Below are positions 15,671-25,373 of a stretch of DNA of 64,000 nucleotides, piece after piece (position 1 is the stretch's first letter; each line of letters opens with the position of its first letter). Origin of the DNA: an uncultured bacterium (GTDB lineage: Bacteria > Bacillota > Clostridia > Lachnospirales > Lachnospiraceae); assembly GCA_947381965.1 (NCBI GenBank), contig CANCXX010000002.1:62001-126000 (forward strand). Direction: 5' to 3'. The position numbers were made by a program, and so were the translations under genes. The notes beneath the pieces were generated by a model that was not told where the DNA came from, did no database searches, and saw only the letters and a program-made list of their open reading frames with translations.

Positions 15671-17390
15671 GGCCGCCTTCCTCCTTCCTCACTCTGTTTT
15701 CCCTCTCAAAGGCAATAAACCGCTCCACAAACTCGGAAGGGTCCCCAATCTGACAATTTACCGCAAGGTCATACAAAGAAGTTTTCTTTAAATACGCTTT
15801 ATCCGCAATTTCCTCATTGGTCAGCACCTTAGCAGGCGTATCATCCGCAATCAGATGTCCGTCCGCAATTACAATGGCCCTGTCCGTATACTCCAGCATC
15901 AGGTGCATGTCATGGGTAATCATAATAATGGTAATGCCGTAGGTTTCATTAATATTCTTTAAAAATTCCATGATTTCCGTATAGTGACGGTAATCCTGTC
16001 CTGCCGTAGGCTCGTCAAGTATCAGCACTTCCGGGTTCATTACCAGAATGGAGGCAATAGACACCCGCTTTTTCTGCCCAAAGCTAAGGGCTGAAACAGG
16101 CCAGTTTCTGAAAGGATAAAGGCCGCAGATTTTCAGCGTTTCAAAAACCCTTTCTTTTATTTCCGCTTCCGGGACGCCTCTGACTGCAAGCCCCAGCGCC
16201 ACTTCATCAAAAATCATGGGCTTGGAAATCATCTGATTGGGGCTTTGCATTACCAGTCCGATTTTTTCTCCTCTTTCTTTAATAGATAGAGGGGACATAT
16301 CTTCTCCGTTTAAAAGAATTTTTCCTCTTGTAGGTTTATAAAATCCACAGATAAGATTGGAAAGCGTGGATTTGCCTGCACCGTTTTTCCCAACAATGCT
16401 GACCATTTCTCCCTTATGAATATCAAAATGGATATGCTGCAAAATTGGATTTCCCGGTACATAGGAAAAATATACATCATCCACCTGCAGGGCCGACGCT
16501 GTTTCTTCTTTTTTCTTTTTTCCTTCCGCCCTGTCAAACCAGTCTTTTAAAGACTGATTATAATTTTTCAGTTCCATGGTTTCAATATGCTGGGGCTTAT
16601 CCGACGCCTGTATTTGGCATCCTGCATGTTTTAACGCCGTAATATAAAGCGGTTCCCGGATACCCTGCTGCTTTAGAATGTCCGTAACAAGCAGTTCATC
16701 CGGCGCTGCATCTGCCACAATGCGTCCTTCCCCTACCACCACAATCCGGTCCACATCCCGGTAAAGCGCGTCCTCAAGCCGGTGTTCAATAATCAAAATC
16801 GTGGTTTTCTTTTTTTTCTGTATCTGGTCTATCATGGCAATGGCACGCTTGCCAGTTGCCGGGTCCAGATTCGCCAAAGGCTCATCAAACAGCAGAATGT
16901 CCACCTCGTCCACCATAACGCCTGCCATGGAAACCCGCTGCTTCTGCCCGCCGGAAAGTTCTCCCGGCGCGTGATCAAGCAGCATTTTTACATCCACCAT
17001 TTCTGCTACTTCATCAACCTTTGCAAATAATTCCTCCTGGGGCACCATATCGTTTTCCAGGGCAAAGGCAATATCCTCCGCCACTGTCAGCCCAATAAAC
17101 TGTCCGTCTGTATCCTGCAGAACCGTACCTACAATTTTAGACAGGCCAAACAGCCCCAAATCCTTTGGATTTTTCCCTCCAATCGTAAGCTCCCCTTTTG
17201 ATTCCCCGGTATAGGAAAAGGGAACCAGACCATTGATACAATGAGCAAGCGTGGACTTTCCTGAGCCGGAAGGCCCAACGATTAAAACCTTCTCTCCGGG
17301 CATAATCGAAAGATTTATGTCCCGGAGAGTCGGTTCCGCCTGTGCCCGGTATTTAAAGGAAAAATCCTTAAATTCAATAATAGGCTCCAT
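15663..17390 (-). CDS. ECF transporter double ATPase (two fused ABC domains)
   Basis: A 575-aa protein with two ABC ATPase domains in one chain, equivalent to EcfA plus EcfA'. Domain 1 (about 4-235): GPSGSGKST, LSGGQKQRVSMAG, LLFDEPLANLDP. Domain 2 (about 305-540): GKNGAGKST, LSFGQKKRVSIAS, LILDEPTAGQD. The linker at about 235-300 is charged (AEGKKKKEE). This fused form is typical of transporters with a UPF0397 S component. It lies 3 bp after the S-component stop with GGAG as SD, and overlaps ecfT. It powers uptake of an unidentified vitamin-like substrate. Confidence 0.94.
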   Translation of the reverse strand: MEPIIEFKDFSFKYRAQAEPTLRDINLSIMPGEKVLIVGPSGSGKSTLAHCINGLVPFSYTGESKGELTIGGKNPKDLGLFGLSKIVGTVLQDTDGQFIGLTVAEDIAFALENDMVPQEELFAKVDEVAEMVDVKMLLDHAPGELSGGQKQRVSMAGVMVDEVDILLFDEPLANLDPATGKRAIAMIDQIQKKKKTTILIIEHRLEDALYRDVDRIVVVGEGRIVADAAPDELLVTDILKQQGIREPLYITALKHAGCQIQASDKPQHIETMELKNYNQSLKDWFDRAEGKKKKEETASALQVDDVYFSYVPGNPILQHIHFDIHKGEMVSIVGKNGAGKSTLSNLICGFYKPTRGKILLNGEDMSPLSIKERGEKIGLVMQSPNQMISKPMIFDEVALGLAVRGVPEAEIKERVFETLKICGLYPFRNWPVSALSFGQKKRVSIASILVMNPEVLILDEPTAGQDYRHYTEIMEFLKNINETYGITIIMITHDMHLMLEYTDRAIVIADGHLIADDTPAKVLTNEEIADKAYLKKTSLYDLAVNCQIGDPSEFVERFIAFERENRVRKEEGGHV

Positions 17391-17393
17391 GTA

Positions 17394-17948
17394 TTACTCC
17401 TCTTTGGTAAGGCTGGATGATTTTGCTCCAATGGCAGAATAGCCCACGCAAAGCAGGGTTCCTAAAATGCCGATAATAATAATGTTGCCTACAAACGCCC
17501 ATGCTCCCTGGGCAAACACCTTATTGGCAGGTTCCGCATAGATAAGGATATCAAGGAAAGGCGCCACAAGAATCCATGCCACCCCATTGGCAGCCACCTG
17601 CACAATATTAAAGAAAGCAATCATTTTTCCGCTGCCAAATCCGCCTTCTTTTACTGCGTACTTTGCAGCAAAAAAACCAACGGCAAGTCCAACCACTCCA
17701 TCAGGGAACACCCAGCTCCACCATACACTGCCGTAGAACATGGCATCCCCCAGGGCATGGCCAAGCACACCAACTACGCCGCCTACCACCGGACCGAATA
17801 CGGCTGCCAAAAATGCCATAATCGCCATACGGGGCTGCAGATAGGTGTTTGGAATCGGTGTGGGAATCTGGATTTCCGTCAGCGCCACAAACAACGCTGT
17901 GCCGATACCGATAGCAACAACTTCTTTGATACCAAACTTTGGTTTCAT
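17394..17948 (-). CDS. UPF0397-family ECF S component
   Basis: A 184-aa membrane protein. It belongs to the UPF0397 family by KEVVAIGIGTALFVALTEIQIP, FGPVVGGVVGVLGHALGDAMFYGS and WWSWVFPDGVVGLAVGF. It is the substrate-specific subunit of the dedicated ECF transporter encoded downstream. The start at 17948 follows GGAGGAAATTATC; the frame extends 11 codons further without an SD. The promoter is at 18029-18058, inside the end of addA. The leader between them can form a stem (CGTA-GAAAG with CTTTC-GTACG). The substrate of this family is not settled. Confidence 0.9.
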   Translation of the reverse strand: MKPKFGIKEVVAIGIGTALFVALTEIQIPTPIPNTYLQPRMAIMAFLAAVFGPVVGGVVGVLGHALGDAMFYGSVWWSWVFPDGVVGLAVGFFAAKYAVKEGGFGSGKMIAFFNIVQVAANGVAWILVAPFLDILIYAEPANKVFAQGAWAFVGNIIIIGILGTLLCVGYSAIGAKSSSLTKEE

Positions 17949-18026
17949 GATAATTTCCTCCTCATTCGTTTTGATAGACACGTACGGAAAGCTTTAAGCA
18001 GACTTCCTTTCGCCTTTCATACGTTT

Positions 18027-21000
18027 TCAGTATAACACAATCTCCTCTCCCAGTGCAAAAGAATATATAATTTTCTGTTCCACTTCCCTGCCTGTAAGCC
18101 TCCTAAGAGCCTCTCCATAATAATCCAGCTGCACCTGATATCTTTTTACCAGCTCTTCCGGCTCCTTTACCGCATCGGTTTTATAATCCGCAACAACAAT
18201 TTTTCCCTCTTCCTCAAAAAAAACGTCAATAATTCCCTGAATCAGCACCTGCTCGTTTTCCGGGAATTCCTCCCCCAGCCTGCTGGCTTTAAGGCCAAGT
18301 ACAAAAGGCTGTTCCCTAAAAAGCTTTCCGTCTTTTTCCGCCTTTCCCATCCGTTTTGCAAGACTGCTTTCCAAAAAGGCTGTTATCTTATAGACGGATA
18401 TTCCCTCCCGCCACTGGCGGCTTATCAGCTCTCTTTGTTCAAATAAATCCAGCTGCCGCTCCACCTCCGCTTCAAGCCTCTTTCTGCCTGTAAGCGCAAA
18501 CGCCGCTCCAAAGTCAAACAGCTCCATTACCTTATGATAAGCGCTTCCTCTGTCTGTTCCTGACATTCCTTCCCTGCTTTCAATAAAAGACGGAATATAA
18601 GGTACCACCTCCGGCTCTTCAAATAAGGTTCTGGTAAATCCCTGGTTTAGATTTTGACCGGAACCGGATTTATCCCCCTGCAGGGTATCTGTTGACTGAT
18701 CTGATAAATTATGGATTGCCTTCATTTTAAGTTCTGACACAGTCGTTTTTACAAAAAGACCGGACAAATACTGATAAGGATAAGTACGCTCAAAACATTC
18801 TGACAAATATGTCATAATCTCATTGTCTTTGTCAGTCATCCTCTCTTCCTTTTTATTTTCCTGAAACAGCCTGTGCTTTTTCTCCATCTGCCCCACAGCA
18901 TCTTTGATATCCTTATACACAATATCTTCCGGCGCCACCAGATTTACCTTATCAAGACACGGAAAAATAAAATCCAGATAACAGCCTGCACCTGCAAGTA
19001 CGGAAAAAGGAACCTTTTCTTTCCTGCCCTTTTCCTCAAACTCTCTTTTTTGCTCCAGGGCCTCCCGAAACTTTTCAATATCCGGCGTCATGGCTGTAAG
19101 AATCAGCTTTTCCTTGGCTCTGGTCATGGCCACATAAAGCACCCGCATCTCTTCCCCAAGAGCGTCAATTCTCATTTTCAACGCTACAGCGCTTTTCTTA
19201 AGCATAGGACTTAGAAGACGCAGATTGCTTTCCACAAAGTCCACACCAATCCCCATATCCACATCTGCAATCAGACGGCCGCTCTCATCCTGCCTGTTAA
19301 ACTTCTTGGAAAGTCCCGCCACAAAGCAGACCGGAAACTCCAGCCCCTTGCTCTTATGGATACTCATAATGCGCACCACATCCGCATTTTCATCCAGCAC
19401 ATCCGCTTCCCCGTAATCCACCTCATACTTTTCCAACTGTTCTATATAACGCAGGAAATGGAACAAACCGTAATAGCTGGTGTTTTCAAATGCCGCCGCC
19501 CTTGTCAGCAGCATTTCCACATTTGCCCTGCGCTGCTCCCCTCCGGGCCGGGCCGTTACATAATCCAGGTATCCTGTATCTGTCAAAATCTCCTGTATCA
19601 GCTTATGAATCGGCGTGTAGGCAGTCTTTTGCCGGTAAACTATCAGTCTGTTTAAAAAAAACTGTACCCGTTCCTTTAAAGGCCCTTCATAAGCAGTCAA
19701 AAGCTCATACAGTAAAGACTTTCTATTCTCTCCCCTAAGTAACGCAATTTCCTCCTGGGTAAACCCGCCGAAAAAAGATTTCATTGCGCCATAAAGGGGA
19801 ATGTCCTGCAATGGATTATCAATTACATGGAGCAGCTGCAAAAGGGTTTTAATCTCCACTGCCTGGAAATAACCGGTCCTTGAAGACACATAGGCCGGAA
19901 TCCCTTCTCTTTCCAAAATTCCCTTAAACTCCTCCGCCCAGCCTGAGGTTGTGCGCAGAAGGATCACAATATCTCCATACTTTACTGTCCGAAGCCTGCC
20001 GGTTTCCTTATCTGTTACCAGAAAATCTCTGTGCAGCTCCTGTATCCTGCGGGCAATTACCGCCGCCTCCTGCTCCCGCACCGAAAGAGAAGAGGTTTCA
20101 TCCCTTCCTATCACACAATACTCTGTATTATAATACTCTATGCGGTTATTCTCTCCACTTTGGTTTTCTGCATTGTCGTTCTCCGCTCTGCCATACGCAC
20201 TGTGATTTTCTCCTCTGTCATTTTCTGTACTCTCGTTTTCTCCGCTGCCTTGGGGCCCGCCTGGTTCCTGTGCCAGTTCCGGGTAGGAGGCGCCGGGATA
20301 CAGGGCGGCCTGGGCGTCGTACTCCACACCCCCCAGCGTCTTTCCCATAATCCGGTAAAACAAATCATTGACACTGTCCAAAACTTCCCTGCGGCTGCGG
20401 AAATTTTTGTGTAAATCAATTCTCTGACAGCAGGACTCCTCTTTGGAATAGCTGCTATACTTTTCCATAAACAGCTCCGGCCGGGCAAGCCGGAACTTGT
20501 AAATGCTCTGCTTTACATCCCCCACCATAAACCGGTTATACTTTTTCTGCTCTTCCCCGGAAATACTTTTCAAAAGAAGCTCCTGCACCAGATTACTGTC
20601 CTGATACTCGTCAATCAGAATTTCTTCAAAAAACTCCCTGTATTCCAGCGCCGCTGCAGATGGCACAGCGCTTCCGTCCTCCGCCTTTCTTAACAGAATG
20701 TTTAAGGCAAAATGTTCCATATCATGAAAATCTATGATATTTTCCCTTCTCTTTCTTTCATCCAGCCTTTGTTTATAAGAAAGAACCAGTGAAAGCAGCT
20801 CCTCCACTTTCGGCGCTGCCTCCCCCATCCGCTGAACTACCTGCCCCGGAGAAAAAAGGAGATAGGAGGATCTTAAATTTTCTATCTGCTTTTTAATATC
20901 TTTCCGAATCTGCTGTACCTTCTCCCTGCAGGCAGAACTAACCGACTCATCCTTTTTGGATGGAAGCCTGCCAAAGGATATCTTTTCAAAAGCCTCATAA

Positions 21001-21809
21001 AATGCCTGTAATGTGTCCAGTCCCAGAAGCCGGCTCAACATTTCTTTTTCCTTTTCAAGAACATCCCCATACATATAAGGGCCCTCCGGCCTGTGCACAA
21101 TCCTTAAGGCTTCATCCAGACTGTTTATACATTCCTCCATAACAGTTTGTAGATAGGCAGTCAGATATTTGCACCAACTGGTATTTTCCAATTCCCCGGT
21201 ATCTGATATTTTGTAATCCTGGCTGCATCCCTCTATCCATTCTTCCGGCCAGGGGTTACTCATGGAAAATTCATAAAGTTTGCTGATGTATTCTTCTAAA
21301 AGCGCATCATTCCCGCCTCCGGTAAAATACTCCACACAATCTGTAAATGCCCTGCTCTTTTCCTGATACCGTTCCTCCAAAAGACCTCCCATCACATCCT
21401 GCTTTATAAGCCGCAGCTCCCCCTCGTCCGCTACCCGGAAGCCTGGGTCCAGCCCAATGTCATTAAAATTATTCCGTATCACAAACAGGCAAAAGCTGTC
21501 AATAGTTGTAATCTGCGCATTGTGAAGAAGGGAAGCCTGTTTTTGAAGATGGATATTTTCCGGTTCCTTCTCAAGCCTCCTGTTGAGAGCCTGACCGATA
21601 CGCTCACGCATTTCTGCAGCCGCGGCGTTAGTAAAAGTCACCACCAGCAGCCGGTCAATGTCCACCGGATGAACCTCATCCGTAATCATACGTATAATCC
21701 GCTCCACCAGCACCGCAGTCTTCCCGGAGCCTGCCGCCGCCGAAACCAGTATATTCCTGTCCCTCAGTTCAATTACTTTTTTCTGTTCAGGCGTAAATGA
21801 AATTGCCAT
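18027..21809 (-). CDS. addA: ATP-dependent helicase/nuclease AddA
   Basis: Large subunit of the AddAB helicase-nuclease, which processes double-strand breaks and feeds RecA; the Firmicute counterpart of RecBCD. It has 1260 aa: a UvrD-like helicase with Walker A SAAAGSGKTAVL near residue 25, VTFTNAAAAEMRERI, Walker B region EEILIDEYQDSN, and motif VI MRVLYVAMTRAKEKL. The C-terminal RecB-type nuclease has VVADYKTDAV. An Asn/Glu-rich stretch at about 530-570 (GENES, GENHS, AENDN, GENNR) looks like an expanded low-complexity insertion before VREQEAAVIARRIQEL. GGGGAGG precedes the ATG; addB ends 36 bp upstream. Confidence 0.97.
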   Translation of the reverse strand: MAISFTPEQKKVIELRDRNILVSAAAGSGKTAVLVERIIRMITDEVHPVDIDRLLVVTFTNAAAAEMRERIGQALNRRLEKEPENIHLQKQASLLHNAQITTIDSFCLFVIRNNFNDIGLDPGFRVADEGELRLIKQDVMGGLLEERYQEKSRAFTDCVEYFTGGGNDALLEEYISKLYEFSMSNPWPEEWIEGCSQDYKISDTGELENTSWCKYLTAYLQTVMEECINSLDEALRIVHRPEGPYMYGDVLEKEKEMLSRLLGLDTLQAFYEAFEKISFGRLPSKKDESVSSACREKVQQIRKDIKKQIENLRSSYLLFSPGQVVQRMGEAAPKVEELLSLVLSYKQRLDERKRRENIIDFHDMEHFALNILLRKAEDGSAVPSAAALEYREFFEEILIDEYQDSNLVQELLLKSISGEEQKKYNRFMVGDVKQSIYKFRLARPELFMEKYSSYSKEESCCQRIDLHKNFRSRREVLDSVNDLFYRIMGKTLGGVEYDAQAALYPGASYPELAQEPGGPQGSGENESTENDRGENHSAYGRAENDNAENQSGENNRIEYYNTEYCVIGRDETSSLSVREQEAAVIARRIQELHRDFLVTDKETGRLRTVKYGDIVILLRTTSGWAEEFKGILEREGIPAYVSSRTGYFQAVEIKTLLQLLHVIDNPLQDIPLYGAMKSFFGGFTQEEIALLRGENRKSLLYELLTAYEGPLKERVQFFLNRLIVYRQKTAYTPIHKLIQEILTDTGYLDYVTARPGGEQRRANVEMLLTRAAAFENTSYYGLFHFLRYIEQLEKYEVDYGEADVLDENADVVRIMSIHKSKGLEFPVCFVAGLSKKFNRQDESGRLIADVDMGIGVDFVESNLRLLSPMLKKSAVALKMRIDALGEEMRVLYVAMTRAKEKLILTAMTPDIEKFREALEQKREFEEKGRKEKVPFSVLAGAGCYLDFIFPCLDKVNLVAPEDIVYKDIKDAVGQMEKKHRLFQENKKEERMTDKDNEIMTYLSECFERTYPYQYLSGLFVKTTVSELKMKAIHNLSDQSTDTLQGDKSGSGQNLNQGFTRTLFEEPEVVPYIPSFIESREGMSGTDRGSAYHKVMELFDFGAAFALTGRKRLEAEVERQLDLFEQRELISRQWREGISVYKITAFLESSLAKRMGKAEKDGKLFREQPFVLGLKASRLGEEFPENEQVLIQGIIDVFFEEEGKIVVADYKTDAVKEPEELVKRYQVQLDYYGEALRRLTGREVEQKIIYSFALGEEIVLY
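18029..18058 (-). promoter_or_regulatory. ECF operon promoter inside the addA 3' end
   Basis: Minus strand: TTGCAC (18058-18053), 18-bp spacer, TATACT (18034-18029). Transcription would start near 18022, giving a leader of about 75 nt that can fold into one hairpin. Confidence 0.65.
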
Positions 21810-21845
21810 TTTTATACCTCCCCATACTGCCAGATAGTCTGAAAT

Positions 21846-24800
21846 TTACTTCCGGTTTTCCCCAAGTTCTCCCCGCATTCTCTCAAACACTTCATCATCC
21901 GGCAGCGCCGCCAAAAGTCGTGTATGGTATCCCGGTACTTTCTCTTCAAAATCACATACTCCCTTATAAGCGCAAAAAGTACAGGACTGCTTTCCTCCCT
22001 GCTCACAGGGATTGACCTCTATATCTCCTGCAAGTATCCTTCTGCCAAACTCTCTGATTTTATAGCTGACAAACTTGGAAACGGTTTCATAGTCCTCCCT
22101 GGCTATGGTGCTGGAGCGCAGGGAAAAACTTCCATCCTTTTTCCGCTCTACCGGTATCACCATTGATTTCTCTGAAAAGTTTTTATCAAGCAGACCTACT
22201 ACCTTTTCGTCCTCATTTACAATTCCGGTTGTTCTAAGTTCTTTTAGAATTTCCTGATTGATTTCTTCCGGCGTCATCTCTTCCTTCGCCTTAACCAGCG
22301 GGTCATTTACATGATAATATAAAAGGGCCGCCGGAACCACTTCCTTATCCGGGTGGTTTCTGGCCGTAACCTCCGCCGCCACATTCATATACACCACCAG
22401 CTGCAGCTGCAGCCCGTAATACAAAGCTGCCAGATTAAATTTTCGGCTGCCGGATTTATAATCAATCACCTTCACATAAACATGCGCTTCATCCTCACAG
22501 GTATCAATTCTGTCAATGCGCCCCCGCAGCTTCATCTGTTCTCCCTCAGAAAGAGCAATATTTACCGTCTCTAAGGCCTCCACTTTCGAGAATGACATTT
22601 CAAAAGAGGCCGGAACAAAGGAACCTTCCTTCAGCTGGGCTTTCAAAGTCCGTATGGTTCTTTTTAAAATCCGGTACATCCGCTCCACCATATACTCATA
22701 GCGGGCGCTGCTGTAAAGAACCGTTTCCCCATAAGATGCAGTGCATGCCTCTAAAACCTCCCAAAGCAGCCGGTCCCCTTCTTCTTCGTCAAAATCAAAC
22801 CACGTAAGATTATTTTCTGAAAGTTTTCCTGCAAAGGCTTCCAGCACTCCATGAAAAATATTACCCAAATCCGCCTGTTCAAAGCTGAATTCTTCCCGTT
22901 CTTTCAGCATCAGACCATATTGCAGGAAATGTGCATAAGCACAGGCGGCAAACTTTTCCAGACGGCTGACACTGTTTTCCAGCATACTGCCATAAAGCGC
23001 CTTTGCAACCGCCGATGCCAGGGGTCTGTGTTCATACCTGGAAAAGGCCGCTTCCTCCAGCTTCCGGGCGCATATGCCATAAAGCTCATCTTTTTCATAT
23101 AGCTGGTATAACCCCCGAAGTTCCTCTTCTTTTAAAGCGCCCGCTCTGCCTTCAGCATAATCCCGAAGTCCCTCCGCCAAAGCAGACAAACCATCCTTTT
23201 TTCCTACAATCTGATGGAAAGCAGAATAAATAACGTCCGTTCTTTTTATTTTCACTAAGGGAAAAAGCTTTAGCATCATATCCACCAGATAGGAAGGACG
23301 AATGCTTTTCCCCTGACTGCTTACCCTTGCATAGGACAGGTAGAGGCGTTCGGAAGGTTTGGTCATATTCATATACAGATATAGCCTTTGGATATACATC
23401 TGCTGTCTGGGTGTAGGGGCTAATTCAAACTCTGACTGCTGCAAAAACTCTCTGTCAATATCCGAAATGATCCCCCCCCTAGAAGCTGTTCTTGGAATAT
23501 TCCCGTCATTGACTCCCAAGAAAAATAATACTTTTACCTGCTTTAAACGGCTCCGTTCCATATCCCCAACCACAATCCGGTCCACACTTCCGGGGATAAT
23601 CCCTACTTCAATTTCTGCAAATCCTGCGTCTAAAATATCCGCAAATTCCCTAAGACTCATAGGCTCTTCTTCCAAAAGGCCCATTATCTGCTCCAAAACC
23701 TCCATAACAAGACGGTAAATCTGTGCATATTCTTTTGCCCGCTCCGAATCTTTGTTTTCTTTAAAGTACAACTCATAGCCTGCAAGTTTTTCCTGAATTT
23801 TTCCGGCCACAATAAAATCATACAAGGTCCGTACCAGCTCTCCTGCAGTCTTTCTTTTTTCCAGAAGAGGGGCAATCTGTCCCATAAAGCGTTCTCTAAG
23901 GCTGTTGAGCTTCTCCAAAAAAAGTCTTTGTTCTTCTTCCTTTTCCTTCGTGCCTGCTAATTCCTGCTTTAAGTCCGCCCTACGCACAAATGCCTGACTC
24001 CACTTCTTTTTCCCTTTTATGCCAAGGGCCAGCACATAATTCTCCAGATAATCAATCTCCTGGGGCTCAAATCCTGAAAGACCGCAGCGCAGATAGTGAA
24101 ACACTGTTTCATAGGAAAAATCAAAAAGTACAATTTTCAGCGCGCTGCGTATATACTCAATAAACGGGTTCAGTAAAAGGCCCCTGGTTCTGTCCATAAA
24201 TACAGGTATGTCATAGACAAGAGCTTCCCGCTCAAAATAGTCGGCATAGGTTTCCAAATCTCCCACCACTACCGCCATATCCCGGTAGCAGTACCCTTCT
24301 TCCAGTACCAGTTTCTTAATCCGGATACAAACCTGCTGTACTTCCTTAGCCGGATTTAATGCCTCCATCAAATATATGCTTCCACTGCTCTCTTCCTCAA
24401 AAGGCTGTACCGGATACCGGAACAGGTGCTGTTCCAAATGGGCCATTTCTTTGTTATCGCCAAACCGTGGAAGAGGATTATTTTTAATAAAAATATCACC
24501 TGTTCTTTTAACATGAGCTTCCTTAGCCAGACGGCACAAATCTTTTACGGTCTTTTTGCTAAGATAAAACAACTCCTGCTCTCCCTTAAGCAGGAACGGA
24601 TCTTCCCTGATATCAATGGTGATGGAGACTATGACCCTTTCGGTCAAACTAAGAAGCTCCTGAATCAGACGGTACTGAATAGGTGTAAAGCCTGTAAAAC
24701 CGTCAAAAATAATCACACTGTCCCTTACAATGTGTGATTTCCCAACGGCTCGCGTCAAAAGGCCCAGGGTTTCTTCCGTGGTAATAAACCGTTCCTGTAT

Positions 24801-25307
24801 GTAATCCTTAAACCCTTTATAAATAATTTCCAAGTCCTTTAATTTACTGTGCAGCGCTCCCCGTCCCCTGGCAAACTCCGCCAGTTCCCCCACCTGACCG
24901 GTACTGATGCCATACTGCATAAACTCGGAAATTGCCGATTTGACTTCATGGATATATCCTATTTTGTTTAAGTTCTTACCAATGACAGGCATTTGCCCCT
25001 GTAATGATGCCGCTACTTTCCGCAGCACCAGACTTTTTCCCGTGTCGTCCAGTACCGGCTTATTTCCGTACCCTGTTTCCTCAAAAATCCGGTGTGCCAG
25101 GCGCCCAAAGCTTAGCACGTCAATATTCATTATCCCACCGCATTCACTGGCATTTACCAAATCCACCTGTGTCTGCATGGTAAATTGGTCTGGTACCAGG
25201 AACAGAAAATTACGCTTCTGTTCCTGGTTTGCCCAGGCAACAATATCTTTATGAAGCTGTCTGCTCTTTCCTGCGCCTGAACCGCCAAAATAAAACTGTA
25301 ACCCCAT
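21846..25307 (-). CDS. addB: ATP-dependent nuclease subunit AddB
   Basis: The partner of AddA: an inactivated helicase fold that recognises Chi, with a second RecB-type nuclease. It has 1153 aa. The N-terminal P-loop is FGGSGAGKSRQL. The C-terminal nuclease (about 790-1130) has VKVIDYKSGSRKF. The iron-sulfur cluster cysteines appear as one Cys near residue 800 (FAACAYAHFLQYG) and three in CEQGGKQSCTFCAYKGVC near the end, as in other AddB. AGGAG precedes the ATG. It lies upstream of addA in the same operon, the usual order. Confidence 0.97.
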   Translation of the reverse strand: MGLQFYFGGSGAGKSRQLHKDIVAWANQEQKRNFLFLVPDQFTMQTQVDLVNASECGGIMNIDVLSFGRLAHRIFEETGYGNKPVLDDTGKSLVLRKVAASLQGQMPVIGKNLNKIGYIHEVKSAISEFMQYGISTGQVGELAEFARGRGALHSKLKDLEIIYKGFKDYIQERFITTEETLGLLTRAVGKSHIVRDSVIIFDGFTGFTPIQYRLIQELLSLTERVIVSITIDIREDPFLLKGEQELFYLSKKTVKDLCRLAKEAHVKRTGDIFIKNNPLPRFGDNKEMAHLEQHLFRYPVQPFEEESSGSIYLMEALNPAKEVQQVCIRIKKLVLEEGYCYRDMAVVVGDLETYADYFEREALVYDIPVFMDRTRGLLLNPFIEYIRSALKIVLFDFSYETVFHYLRCGLSGFEPQEIDYLENYVLALGIKGKKKWSQAFVRRADLKQELAGTKEKEEEQRLFLEKLNSLRERFMGQIAPLLEKRKTAGELVRTLYDFIVAGKIQEKLAGYELYFKENKDSERAKEYAQIYRLVMEVLEQIMGLLEEEPMSLREFADILDAGFAEIEVGIIPGSVDRIVVGDMERSRLKQVKVLFFLGVNDGNIPRTASRGGIISDIDREFLQQSEFELAPTPRQQMYIQRLYLYMNMTKPSERLYLSYARVSSQGKSIRPSYLVDMMLKLFPLVKIKRTDVIYSAFHQIVGKKDGLSALAEGLRDYAEGRAGALKEEELRGLYQLYEKDELYGICARKLEEAAFSRYEHRPLASAVAKALYGSMLENSVSRLEKFAACAYAHFLQYGLMLKEREEFSFEQADLGNIFHGVLEAFAGKLSENNLTWFDFDEEEGDRLLWEVLEACTASYGETVLYSSARYEYMVERMYRILKRTIRTLKAQLKEGSFVPASFEMSFSKVEALETVNIALSEGEQMKLRGRIDRIDTCEDEAHVYVKVIDYKSGSRKFNLAALYYGLQLQLVVYMNVAAEVTARNHPDKEVVPAALLYYHVNDPLVKAKEEMTPEEINQEILKELRTTGIVNEDEKVVGLLDKNFSEKSMVIPVERKKDGSFSLRSSTIAREDYETVSKFVSYKIREFGRRILAGDIEVNPCEQGGKQSCTFCAYKGVCDFEEKVPGYHTRLLAALPDDEVFERMRGELGENRK

Positions 25308-25373
25308 AAATATCTCCTGTTATTTTTCTTTAAATAACGCGTGATTTTTACTAATATCTCCGTAATTGTATTA

